Assembly (NCBI RefSeq): GCF_000209165.1
Contig: NC_009048.1
Span: 434,001 to 498,000 of the forward strand
Origin: Scheffersomyces stipitis CBS 6054
Taxonomy: Eukaryota; Ascomycota; Pichiomycetes; Serinales; Debaryomycetaceae
Direction of reading: 5' to 3'
DNA: 64,000 nucleotides
The notes beneath the pieces were generated by a model, which searched no databases, was not told where the DNA came from, and worked only from the letters and a program-made list of their open reading frames with translations. Numbering within the stretch: position 1 is the first letter of the stretch; every line of letters starts with the position of its first letter. Positions 51,172-60,615 of the stretch are shown one piece after another. The position numbers and the translations under genes were made by a program.

Positions 51172-51474
51172 TCACAGAACGTAGAGGTTTTTAACAAAAG
51201 GAGTATTCGACTCAGAAGAGAGATCTCTTAATCGTTCCAGATTGACGGTGGTCAGTAAATGCAGTTTGATGTCTAGGTCAGAAGTCGGCAAGTTTTCTAT
51301 AATATCAATCAAGTTATCAGTGAATTCTCGATGAAAGGCAGTAGGGAGTCGCATTATCTCTAGAAAGCACGAGGTTGAAAGGTATGATAAGATAAGGCTA
51401 TTCATTTTTACAGACTTTGGAAAACTTTCAATTCTTAGCTTGTCAATTTCAGATTCCCTGGTTGACAAGTCCAT
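51172..51474 (-). CDS. Small ORF, possible remnant of a Leu-rich protein
   Basis: 100 residues starting at an ATG. The translation contains NSLILSYLSTSCFLEIMRLP and NLPTSDLDIKLHLLTTVNLE, with Leu spacing that recalls leucine-rich-repeat or F-box/LRR proteins common in this yeast group. It is short, isolated, and close to a stop-interrupted open stretch on the other strand (51840-52060), so it may be a fragment. Not recognised beyond that. Confidence 0.3.
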   Translation of the reverse strand: MDLSTRESEIDKLRIESFPKSVKMNSLILSYLSTSCFLEIMRLPTAFHREFTDNLIDIIENLPTSDLDIKLHLLTTVNLERLRDLSSESNTPFVKNLYVL

Positions 51475-52498
51475 TTGTTTTAGTTTAGTGGCTTCGTTTT
51501 TATTTGACAGTAATGTTAAACAAAAAAAACGAAAGGGTAACTCCCTTTTAAGAAACCACGCACTTTGATGGATCGAGGTGGCTGTTGTTGGACTTGTGGA
51601 ACTGATTTCACCCTCTTTACCCTCCTAACAAACGGGACCAGTGGTGAGCTGTTTCTTGATTGATGTCATTTCCTACTAAGCAATTGTGTATTGGGATTTA
51701 CCCCAGTTCCTGCTGATGCTCCTGGCTAGTATGTACGTGAGAGCACTCAATGGAGTCCATAGATCATCCTAGAACTACTGCATTCTTTCTTATTTTATAT
51801 TTCATGGCTGATGGGGTCAGTTTACGAAACGTGCTCTTAGAACTTTTCCAGATTGTCCTTGTCGATTTCAATACCAGTTCTGTCTTTTTCTTGTTATTGA
51901 TGTTTTCAGGCTGTCTACGAGGACTGATCCAGTACTGAAAGGTACGTTGAGATATCGCTGACGGTTGTTGATTTGAACTGGTCAGAGTTTGACGACTATA
52001 TCAATTCTGGAATCTTTCTAAGAGATAAAGATAAGTTAGAAGGGCGAAGAGTTTTTTGATAGATCTTACTCTACATTGATATTTCTTAATAGCTATTCTT
52101 TTCCGTATATCGAGTCTGGGGACATAATGAAGGGCTATTGAGTCCTCTGGAGCCAAGCAAACGATGGAGAAATCCATATTTGTTTCATAGTTTGAAGAGA
52201 TTGTCTCCACTGGAAAGAGAAAACGGAACTGGATCCCCACCACTTCAATCGGTACGTACCTTTATGCAACAGCATTCACTTTACGCCTGTTTTCACAGAT
52301 AACACCTTACTAACCACTAATCTTTCGTTACTACTCTATTTGCGTAGATTTACAGTAATATTTATTAGAGTCTATAGTTATTACATGATGAAGGGAACGG
52401 ATTAAGGGTACTCAGCAATTCACAACATGCTGGAACTGAAGATATGAACATATAGGCTTGAACAAACTTTGTTCTATTTTTTAGTAGGTTCAATTGTT
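51475..52498. other. Intergenic with a stop-interrupted coding-like stretch
   Basis: On the plus strand, around 51835-52060, one frame reads coding-like segments (VVDLNWSEFDDYINSGIF and neighbours) with in-frame stops at 51838, 51898 and 51925. It looks like a decayed gene. Nothing else is seen up to YCP4. Confidence 0.35.
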
Positions 52499-53332
52499 TT
52501 ACATAATGACACATTTGGCACAGGAGCTCTTTTCAGCGTCGGCTGCGGTGGACTTGGCGGATTGAGTAGCTCTTTGCGCAGTAGTAGATTTTGCAGCAGT
52601 CTTGACGGCCTCCTTGCTTTCCTTGGTGATCTTTTCTTGAGAAGCTTGGGCAGTACCAAGAGCTGTTTCAGAGGAGTCAGCAGTGGCAGGTGCAGCAGAT
52701 GGGTCTAAAGTCTTAGCCTTGGCGTTGAAAAACTTGATGGCGGTAGTAGCAAACGACTCACCTTGAATTTTGGCAATTGCCAATTCGGTTTGGTTGGGCA
52801 ATCTGGAACCGTCGGCACCAGCAAAAGTACCAGAACCCCATGGCGAAGAACCGTGGACAGTTTCAAATGACGTCAAATGTGGGAAAGCCTTGCCGTAACC
52901 CAATGGAACGTAGATGAGACCATGATGGGCCAAGTAACTCAACGAGTTTCTGAGAGTGACTTCTTGACCTCCACCTGGGGAACCGGAGGAAACAAAGAGA
53001 CCAGCAGGCTTTCCAGCAAGAGCGCCAGAAGCCCATAAGCCAGAGGTCTGGCCCCAGAAATCGATCCATTGAGCGGGCAAAGTTCCGAATCTCGTTGGAA
53101 TTCCGAAGAGGAATGCGTCGTATTCAGCCAAAGTCTGGGGAGTGGCCACTGGTATGTCTTTATCTTTTTCTGGGGCGTGGAGCAATGCCAAAACTTCAGG
53201 AGACAACGTTTCTGGCACTTGGAAAAGATCGACCTGGGTGGCCAAGCCGGTTTCTTCTATACCTTCCTTGATGGCCTTGGCCAAGATAGGGAGATGGCCG
53301 TAAGTGGAGTAGTAGAGAATAGCGATCTTCAT
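52499..53332 (-). CDS. YCP4: Flavodoxin-like protein Ycp4 (NQO/WrbA type) with prenylation motif
   Basis: FMN-binding protein of the WrbA family, likely an NAD(P)H:quinone reductase, at the plasma membrane or eisosome. 277 residues from the first ATG. Flavodoxin fold, residues 1-195: [13 protein letters not shown] (FMN phosphate loop), [26 protein letters not shown] and [14 protein letters not shown]. It is followed by an Ala/Ser/Thr/Lys-rich linker and the C-terminal CAKCVIM, which ends in a CaaX box (CVIM) with an additional Cys three residues upstream, fitting prenylation plus palmitoylation. S. cerevisiae Ycp4 is known to be membrane-bound via lipid. Diverges from the paralogue PST2, 967 bases away. 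Confidence 0.88.
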   Translation of the reverse strand: MKIAILYYSTYGHLPILAKAIKEGIEETGLATQVDLFQVPETLSPEVLALLHAPEKDKDIPVATPQTLAEYDAFLFGIPTRFGTLPAQWIDFWGQTSGLWASGALAGKPAGLFVSSGSPGGGQEVTLRNSLSYLAHHGLIYVPLGYGKAFPHLTSFETVHGSSPWGSGTFAGADGSRLPNQTELAIAKIQGESFATTAIKFFNAKAKTLDPSAAPATADSSETALGTAQASQEKITKESKEAVKTAAKSTTAQRATQSAKSTAADAEKSSCAKCVIM

Positions 53333-54299
53333 GGTGCTATACAGAGGTGAAAAATAGAGTAAATTAAGGAAAAAGCGGATTTGCAAAAGATGTCTAGCTG
53401 CAATTCACAAATACGGCTAAACCAGGTATATATATGGACCACACAATGGCATTGACCTCCACATCGGCAGGTGCATGGTGGATTTCACATTAGGTAATGT
53501 GCCGCGATGGTTGCTAGAGCCAGGCTTTGCATCTGTTATGTCGAGGATGGTGAAAAATTCCCGTTTAGTAATGGATGACAATTTTCACAAAACCAGGGCA
53601 AATGGAACGAATTAATAATCGATTGAAATGAGGGCTTTGGAGAGATCTGACTAAGAGAAGGCTATGGCTGTGGATACGAGACGGAAGTTCATTGGCAGAT
53701 GGCGAGCAGGCAGCAGTGTGGAATAGCGGAGGAATTGACGAAGTGCAACTGCTATCTGTCAAAAAGATTTGGCATTTCTGTGTTTAGTACTGGAACCAGA
53801 GATATCCGCACTACCGGCCAATCTCCAAGTCTCTGTGTACGAAAATATATACGGAGAGCAGAACACTTCTGTGCATCTGTGGTCTACAAAAATCATACAA
53901 CTCTTCGGAGCGACCAATAAGCCGTCGCCTCCCATCTCGAGCCACTTCTTCTCGTAAGCAGAGGCTGAGAATGTTCGCATTACCAAAATCTGGCAACTTC
54001 TTCTGCCACTGTTTGCTCACTTCGCTCACTCAGTTGCGGACCACAGGTTTACTAAACTGCTGGTCGCACTTAGTAAATTCCTTGACTAAAATCCATTTGT
54101 AAAATTTACTAAAGCCATGCACTCTTTGGGGCATTGTGCAGTAGTTCCGGCTCGACAGCTTAACTATGCAGCCACAATGCAATGAAACACTCCAGTCCGA
54201 TTCTCATACATATATAAGTGAGCGGATTCTGGAAGAGTTTCAAATTTTTCTGAAGTTTATCATTATCAAACACATCACACACAAACACAAGTAATCACA
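53333..54299. other. Divergent promoter of YCP4 and PST2
   Basis: About 970 bases. No gene. It contains a cluster of Yap1-type sites near PST2 and a single TTAGTAA at 53565-53571 on the YCP4 side. Confidence 0.6.
54049..54112 (+). promoter_or_regulatory. Cluster of four Yap1-type response elements upstream of PST2
   Basis: TTACTAA (54049-54055), TTAGTAA (54070-54076), TGACTAA (54083-54089) and TTACTAA (54106-54112) lie within 64 bases, about 190-250 bases upstream of the PST2 ATG. They match the known Yap1/Cap1 site TKACTAA in either orientation, and PST2 in other yeasts is induced by oxidative stress via Yap1. Confidence 0.7.
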
Positions 54300-54902
54300 A
54301 TGGCTCCAAAAGTTGCAATTATCATCTACTCCTTGTACCACCACATCGCTACCATGGCTGAAGCAGTCAAGAAGGGTGTCGAAGCTGCTGGCGGTGAAGC
54401 TACCATCTTCCAAGTGCCAGAAACCTTGTCCGAAGAGGTTTTGACTCTTTTGCACGCTCCACCAAAGCCAGACTACCCAATCGCCACCAACGACACCTTG
54501 ACCTCCTACGATGCCTTCGTCTTTGGTATCCCTACCAGATTCGGTAACTACCCAGCCCAATTCAAGGCCTTCTGGGACGCTACTGGAGGTTTGTGGGCTT
54601 CTGGTGCTCTTTACGGTAAGCCTGCCGGTATCTTCGTTTCCACCGGTACCCCAGGTGGAGGTCAAGAAGTCACTGCCTTGAACGCTCTTTCCGTGTTGGT
54701 TCACCACGGTATCATCTACGTTCCTTTGGGTTACGCTAAGGCTTTCCCACAGATCACCTCTTTCGAAGAGGTTCACGGTTCTTCGCCATGGGGTGCCGGT
54801 ACCTTTGCTGGTGCTGACGGTTCCAGATCGCCAAACAAGATCGAATTGGAAATCGCCGAGATCCAGGGTAAGAGCTTCTACGAAACCATCCAAAAGTTCT
54901 AG
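54300..54902 (+). CDS. PST2: Flavodoxin-like NAD(P)H:quinone reductase Pst2
   Basis: FMN-dependent two-electron quinone reductase (WrbA family) that limits radical formation from quinones. 200 residues, standard for Pst2. Motifs: [20 protein letters not shown] (FMN site), [35 protein letters not shown], and [32 protein letters not shown]. Extreme codon bias (no CTG, few rare codons) indicates high expression; the long antisense ORF over it is a shadow. Lacks the C-terminal tail and CaaX box of YCP4. Other Pst paralogues are likely in the genome. Confidence 0.94.
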   Translation: MAPKVAIIIYSLYHHIATMAEAVKKGVEAAGGEATIFQVPETLSEEVLTLLHAPPKPDYPIATNDTLTSYDAFVFGIPTRFGNYPAQFKAFWDATGGLWASGALYGKPAGIFVSTGTPGGGQEVTALNALSVLVHHGIIYVPLGYAKAFPQITSFEEVHGSSPWGAGTFAGADGSRSPNKIELEIAEIQGKSFYETIQKF

Positions 54903-55731
54903 ATGTTCTGAATGTATACGAGTATAATTGAATAAATGTAAGCGAATGATACACTGTATTTGGTAGTATATCCTATCTAGAGTAAAAGTCCACATAATAG
55001 CCAATAGTAGCTGGTGACAGTAGCGGCCTACAATAGCATATTAGCTCATATTGCGACGATACCAATGCCGATGAACGGCCACGAGCCGATCTATCACTTC
55101 GTTTCGTCTTTCGGATCACTTTCGTGCTTCTTGGCTTACTCGTATTTTTCAGTTTACAGAATTTTCAGTTATTCGCAGAAAATACATAGAAAAGGAAATT
55201 CAGGAACAGACGGTGGAGTTCTTCAGCCCATAATTAAATATAAATTCAGAGTAGGCCGATAACAATACAGTATCCAACAGATAGCAACTCTTTCTCTATT
55301 ACACATCCCCCTTGATGCATATACGAGTTTATCTTTAAAAAAGCGTCTCCTGGAACGAATTTTCACACTTCTCTCATTTTCTCCCCACAAAACGCACGGT
55401 TCAGTCTGCACCGTTTGCTGCGAAATATTTTATACACTTTTGTCCCAGTTTGACATCATGTCCACCAAATATTGCTTGTTTGTGTTCAAATTCGTGAACG
55501 AAACCGGGCTGGACTGCCAACAGACCGGAGAACTTCAACCCGAAAGAGAGCAATTCAATAAGCTTTTTTACAATTGTCGTATATATTTACGGCTCCGTAA
55601 ACAACAAAATAATAGTTACGGTTGTGCTTGTCAGTTTTCGCAGTCAAATTTATCATTGACCCATAAAAGTTATCCGTGGTCTGATGTATTATGATACTAT
55701 GCTATTTTGAGTCTATGTACATATGCTATTC
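54903..55731. other. Convergent intergenic region with one small ORF
   Basis: Unusually long (830 bases) for two convergent genes. A 78-residue ORF begins at ATG 55458 and ends at 55694 on the plus strand; the translation starts MSTKYCLFVFKFVNETGLDC and has four to five Cys. Not recognised, and too weak to call as a gene. Confidence 0.4.
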
Positions 55732-57525
55732 TCATTCCTCATCGCTGCTTTCATCGAGGTTGAACCCGAAACTGAATCCCTGTTGCTCTTCAAGTGCCGG
55801 AGTAGTCAATTTCTCCCATGCTTCACTCCTACCTGAAGTTTTTGCTCTGTTTCTCGATTCTAGCTTCTTCAACTCTTCCAAAGCTGTAGCCAACTCATCT
55901 TCTTTTCCGTTAAGTATCAACAACTGCTTGAAAAGCTCGTAAACAGGCATGGGTGGTAGTTCACTGATTTCACCGCAGTCTTCATTAATTAACTTCTCTC
56001 CCAAGTTCAAGGAATTGAATTTTTCACTGTACTCCCTCATCTTCTCTATATCCTCGTTATTCTTTCCTTTAAGAAGCGTCTCTACCGCATAGTCAATTGA
56101 TTCTTTGACTGGATAGGGGCGGAACCCACTGATTTGGTCCCTTCTATTTTTCAAGAAGTTCATGGCATTGGTCAATTTGGAAAACGGTACAAAGTTCTGA
56201 GTCAACGCAACCGAGTCGTCCAAGTTTATAACCGAATGCCACCAACCTGATGGAACGTACATACATTCACCTGGGAATGTGATTCCCACTAAGCATTCCT
56301 TGATCTTCAACGAATCGTTAAAGAAACCTGAGATAACCCATTCAGCAATTCCTACAGGTGAAGTCACTTCGCTTTCTTCTTCATCAGTGCCTACACCAGG
56401 TGGAGTGATTCCAGGAGGTAACATCACCCAAAGCTTTCTGCCCTTCAAAGCTGCATTCCATGCAGATGTATAATTGGGATCCTTGTGGAAGGTAGAACCA
56501 GATCTTTCTGGTCCTACTATCAACCAAGCATGGTCTGGACGGCAGTTCAGTTGTCCATTATTCAAGTTAAAAAGAGTAAACAAGTCTTCTTTGAATATCA
56601 GAGGAGAGTCATACTCCTTACGTAAAGTAGTCATAGCTTCACTGCTACAATCGAATAAGTACAATGGGTTTTCATCAAGGTTAGACTTCAAATACTCAGA
56701 ATAAAGTGCCAAATCCCACTGAACGGCCTCTTGACGGAATTTTACATTCGGAAACCGACTTAACAAAGTTGGAAAATCCCAGCGTGGCCACCTGGTCTTG
56801 TCTTTATTGGTTAATATGAAGGGCACATCATGATATTCTGTATTGAATTGCTCGAGAGACAATTCTGATTCTGGTATTCTCTGAATTCGGCCAGGTGGTA
56901 ATTGCTTGAGGTTATCTGACAAGGCATCGAGATGGTAGGTTTCTTCTTCCTGTATGATTTTACGGAATAACTTTTCATAGTTGATCTGTGAACATTGGAA
57001 AGGTCTGTATAAGATATCGGAGCAGACAAGGTTATCTGGTAGTATGATATTGGCCAGATGCTTCTTATCAATTCCAAGTACGGTACATCTCCATGAACCG
57101 TTCCACTTTTGAGGCAGATTCTGAGTCGAGTCTTCTATGCTTTTCACAAAGAGCTTCTTCCAGATCTCTTCATCATAAAGATATGCGTATAGGATTCTGG
57201 AAGTATGAGAAAGGTTCCGCAAGGTCTCTTTATCGTCTATGTATGTCAAGAGTTCCATAAGTAACTCTTCTGGGAACATATTGAGATGTCCCAACAGGTT
57301 CCGTTTTGCTTCTTTCAATGCAACATCTTCCAGAGTCAAATATGAGTTTCCTGCTGGTCTTACGTTCAAAGGGTGCTTACTGGAGATGCTGTAGATTGAA
57401 ATATTTCTAGATACATCAGGGTACGATTGTTGTTCGAGTTTGCGCCTTTTCAGTTGCTGATCGTCGTATTTTGTATTTGGATCAGGAGACATTTCGGTTG
57501 CTATATCTGATAACGGCTGTATCAT
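55732..57525 (-). CDS. F-box and JmjC domain protein (JMJD6-like)
   Basis: 597 residues from the first ATG (an alternative ATG lies 11 codons on; the frame extends upstream without ATG). An F-box at about 78-125 (MFPEELLMELLTYIDD, then WKKLF) would bind Skp1. The JmjC domain at about 255-480 has the 2-oxoglutarate/iron motif H347-K-D349 in STFHKDPNYTSAWNAALKGRK and the distal His430 in YVPSGWWHSVINLDDSVALTQNF. The surrounding sequence WLIVGPERSGSTFHKDP resembles JMJD6-type oxygenases. An oxygenase joined to a Skp1-binding module; substrate unknown. All three iron ligands are present. Confidence 0.83.
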   Translation of the reverse strand: MIQPLSDIATEMSPDPNTKYDDQQLKRRKLEQQSYPDVSRNISIYSISSKHPLNVRPAGNSYLTLEDVALKEAKRNLLGHLNMFPEELLMELLTYIDDKETLRNLSHTSRILYAYLYDEEIWKKLFVKSIEDSTQNLPQKWNGSWRCTVLGIDKKHLANIILPDNLVCSDILYRPFQCSQINYEKLFRKIIQEEETYHLDALSDNLKQLPPGRIQRIPESELSLEQFNTEYHDVPFILTNKDKTRWPRWDFPTLLSRFPNVKFRQEAVQWDLALYSEYLKSNLDENPLYLFDCSSEAMTTLRKEYDSPLIFKEDLFTLFNLNNGQLNCRPDHAWLIVGPERSGSTFHKDPNYTSAWNAALKGRKLWVMLPPGITPPGVGTDEEESEVTSPVGIAEWVISGFFNDSLKIKECLVGITFPGECMYVPSGWWHSVINLDDSVALTQNFVPFSKLTNAMNFLKNRRDQISGFRPYPVKESIDYAVETLLKGKNNEDIEKMREYSEKFNSLNLGEKLINEDCGEISELPPMPVYELFKQLLILNGKEDELATALEELKKLESRNRAKTSGRSEAWEKLTTPALEEQQGFSFGFNLDESSDEE

Positions 57526-58384
57526 CCTAGCAATTTGTGAAAGCAACGGCGAGGTTGTTCTAAAGAATAGGATAAGAAATGAAAAATTATTGGCTGTGAA
57601 AAATAAATTTTTCACTTGCGAAGAGATCTGGTACGATAAGGATGGGACGAGGTTTCAGTAGAAAAGACAAAATTACTATCTTTATAAATATGACATGCCA
57701 AGAGAGAATAACACAGCGATTGCGAATAGTAGAACATATGAGAAGATTAAAGTATTGAACTGTTTTTCGTTTATCTGCTTGAAGTTGACTTCAGCAGCTG
57801 AGAGTGCTCATCTTCCCCATATTTCAGTCTGAAAGTTAGGGAGGGTCTCACTATTTTTGCGAGTCCAAAAACAAGACGGAAACACGATTGAGCTCTGCTG
57901 GCTTCACCAGTATCTTATCTTCACAAGTCAAAATATACTTGCCATTCGTATTTACACACCAGAGGCTACATAGCACTAAACATTATTGGCAAATATACGG
58001 AACCTCTTTGTAGCTCTAGAATCACGAGACTGTCTGATCCGCACAGAATCATGCCATACAGAGATGTCACTAATTGCACGTACGCGAATGACAGATAAAT
58101 AATGGAGATTGGCCCAACACGCAAATGACCAATGGGATGAAGTCATTACTTCTGATTCCACTTCTGACTCTGTTTCCCGTATTTTGACTCTTGCCTACAC
58201 TGGAATGCCAGCTTCTTTTTATCTTTCCCTTCTATCAGTCACCGGTTGCACCGCAATTTGCACCTTCTGTGACTAATGTCGCTATTTCGCAGCACTCCAC
58301 AAATTCTCACTGGCGCTCTGTAAATTTTAGTATAACTACGGTGTGCGCCCCAGCCAGAATTTTTCACCCTAGTTTCTTCTAGCC
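57526..58384. other. Divergent promoter between the JmjC gene and PDX3
   Basis: About 860 bases, no gene seen. Pyrimidine-rich just before PDX3. Confidence 0.6.
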
Positions 58385-59179
58385 ATGTTCCCTAGATCTG
58401 TGCTCAAACCGACTATACTTAGCCGCCAATTGCTTAGATCTTCACCTAAATATATATACCCATTAAGAAATATGTCTTCCGAGCCCGTGCACGATACACA
58501 AGTGCCTCTTCTCTTCGCTCCAGAAACGTACCAGTATACCAAGGGCCATCTCCAGGAAGCTGAAATCGAGAAAGACCCTCTACTCCAGTTCAACAAATGG
58601 TTCAAACAGGCACAAACTGAACTTCCTAAAGGTTCTGACATCATTCCTGAATCCACCAACTTCTCAACAGCCCGCTTGCCTTCTGGTCGTGTTTCGTCTA
58701 GAATTGTCTTGTTGAAGGAATTGGACCATTATGGATTTGTAGTCTACTCCAACTGGGGTAGCTCCAAAAAGGCTGCTGACTTCAACAGCAATAAACACGC
58801 TTCCTTAACGTTTTTCTGGCCCCACATCCAAAGACAGGTCAGAATTGAAGGCTTAATGGAACCTGTCACTAGAGAGACTACTCAGAGATACTTCGATACC
58901 AGACCTAGAGGTTCTAAAATCGGTGCCTGGGCTTCTCCTCAGTCTTCAGTAATTTCATCCAGAGACGACTTGGACAAGATCAACAACAAGTACGAAGACA
59001 AATTCAAGGCATTGAAAGACAATGAGATTCCTGCCCCAGAGCATTGGGGAGGCATGAGAATCGTGCCATTAGAAGTAGAATTCTGGCAAGGAGGAGTTTC
59101 CAGATTGCACGACAGAATCACATACAGAAGAGAAAGTATTGACAAGAATGAATGGGAAGTTGTGCGCCTTGCTCCATGA
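58385..59179 (+). CDS. PDX3: Pyridoxamine/pyridoxine 5'-phosphate oxidase
   Basis: FMN enzyme that makes pyridoxal 5'-phosphate. 264 residues from the first ATG, while S. cerevisiae Pdx3 has 228; the extra N-terminal part before MSSEPVHD (Met30, ATG at 58472) is rich in Arg, Ser and Leu with no acidic residue (MFPRSVLKPTILSRQLLRSS), like a mitochondrial presequence. The enzyme core follows: FSTARLPSGRVSSRIVLLKEL, YSNWGSSKKAADFNSNKHASLTFFW, RQVRIEG, WASPQSSVISSRDDL and the C-terminal RLHDRITYRRE. The conserved motifs are intact. Confidence 0.94.
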   Translation: MFPRSVLKPTILSRQLLRSSPKYIYPLRNMSSEPVHDTQVPLLFAPETYQYTKGHLQEAEIEKDPLLQFNKWFKQAQTELPKGSDIIPESTNFSTARLPSGRVSSRIVLLKELDHYGFVVYSNWGSSKKAADFNSNKHASLTFFWPHIQRQVRIEGLMEPVTRETTQRYFDTRPRGSKIGAWASPQSSVISSRDDLDKINNKYEDKFKALKDNEIPAPEHWGGMRIVPLEVEFWQGGVSRLHDRITYRRESIDKNEWEVVRLAP

Positions 59180-59414
59180 GTTAAAAGGCTGTAAAAAGTT
59201 TTAGAGAAGCTGTAGTTTCTAGAGAGTTATAAATTGCTTCTCAATTCTGAAAAACTAATGGTAACGTTATATTATTTTATGTACAAGTTAATATAGACTT
59301 TGTAGAGTTCTACTATATGCTGTAGGAAATGTCATCAGACTACTATTCCCATCTTGACGACCGCCTCCCTCTTGATTCTTCCTTCAAACGACTTTTCCGT
59401 TCCATCTCCTGGAC

Positions 59415-59984
59415 TCATCTCTTAATATGCTTGGTCTGTTTGGAGTTGTACATTAAGGGCTCTTCTCTTACAGGAATCCACTCCTTCTTCTGCAACATTC
59501 TTTCATCTTCCTGGACAAACTTGCCTGGATACAAGATTCTTTCGTCTACGGGGTCCAAGTCGCTCTGTGGGTTTTCAACATCCTTTATCAAGCCATTTTC
59601 CCTCTTCTTTCCCTTCAAAAAGGTCCTAATCTCAGCAAAACAGTGCATACACATGAAGTGCGATCTCTTGACGTGACCGCATGCTGGACATCTGACAATG
59701 TTATTGAGGGGATGCATCTGCTTGTCGCCTGGAGTGTACAACTTGGTTCTGTGTCTTCTGTGTGACATTTTCTTCTTAGGAGCGGCCCTCAAGATGGTGC
59801 CGTTGTCGATCATGAAAGGGGGCTGGCCGTTGTTGGCTTCTATCTGCTTTTTCAAGTCGTCCAACCTAGAATCTCTGGCGATTCCAGAAGTTTTAGAAGC
59901 ACCCAAACCGAGGGTGAGTCTCGGCACCCAGCCGAGAAGAGCTTCGTTGAGAAACGAGCCGCCAAGTCGCAACGATAAGGACAT
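59415..59984 (-). CDS. MRPL32: Mitochondrial large-subunit ribosomal protein bL32m
   Basis: 189 residues. Ribosomal protein bL32m of the mitochondrial large subunit; processed by the m-AAA protease in yeast to license ribosome assembly. The N-terminal about 70 residues form the presequence and propeptide. The bL32 core starts at AAPKKKMSHRRHRTK, followed by a zinc ribbon with CPACGHVKRSHFMCMHC (Cys pairs). The C-terminal extension WIPVREEPLMYNSKQTKHIKR is also typical of fungi. Divergent from CDC10. Confidence 0.94.
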   Translation of the reverse strand: MSLSLRLGGSFLNEALLGWVPRLTLGLGASKTSGIARDSRLDDLKKQIEANNGQPPFMIDNGTILRAAPKKKMSHRRHRTKLYTPGDKQMHPLNNIVRCPACGHVKRSHFMCMHCFAEIRTFLKGKKRENGLIKDVENPQSDLDPVDERILYPGKFVQEDERMLQKKEWIPVREEPLMYNSKQTKHIKR

Positions 59985-60615
59985 GCTGTGACGTGAACGA
60001 TATATAGAAGACTATGTTGAAGATGGAGGAAACAAAGAATCTAGTTGAATTGAAATTTTTCACTGAGTCTTTGATCGTGTGCGCAAAGTCATGTGACCCA
60101 AAAGTCCCAGAAAAATCTTTATTTGTAGACTGAGCTTCTACAAGGAGGAAAAAGAGAGGCTGCGAAATCAACTGGCACTTCTTAATCAGTAGCAATAAGC
60201 GCAAGCAATTTGAAAATAAGTGCCAACTTTTGGTATATATTTTAGATAGTTTCAGATAGTATACCTCAGATCACATGATATAGATCACAACATGCTTCTC
60301 CAACCGTACTTGCACTAGTTATCATGTTCACTTGTGGTCGCCCTGTTTCATTGGACCTCACGTGACCCGCCTCGTCGTGTGTCCACCGTCTTTACGCGTG
60401 AATTAGCAAACATAAACATGCCCAAAAAAGGCTCTCTGAAGTTAACAGCCGACCAATTTTTTCTACAGTTGTTATTCTTTTCAGTGCTTTCCAATCTTTT
60501 CTACAAGATCCTTTTCTTCGTTCAATAGTATACAAGTATATCATTGATCTAACATATTAGCGGATATCAATTGTTATCAACTTTACCAAATTTTTCACTA
60601 TCATCAATCCTCACA
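59985..60615. other. Divergent promoter between MRPL32 and CDC10
   Basis: About 630 bases; CACGTG at 60359-60364. The small ORFs inside are not supported. Confidence 0.6.

Noticed and set aside
54240..55004. 254-residue ORF antisense to PST2
   Set aside because: It mirrors the highly biased PST2 gene in an opposite frame; the translation is Gly/Ser/Trp-rich with no family, and PST2 is certain.
60334..60528. 64-residue ORF upstream of CDC10
   Set aside because: Lies wholly within the divergent promoter; hydrophobic end is due to T-rich sequence.
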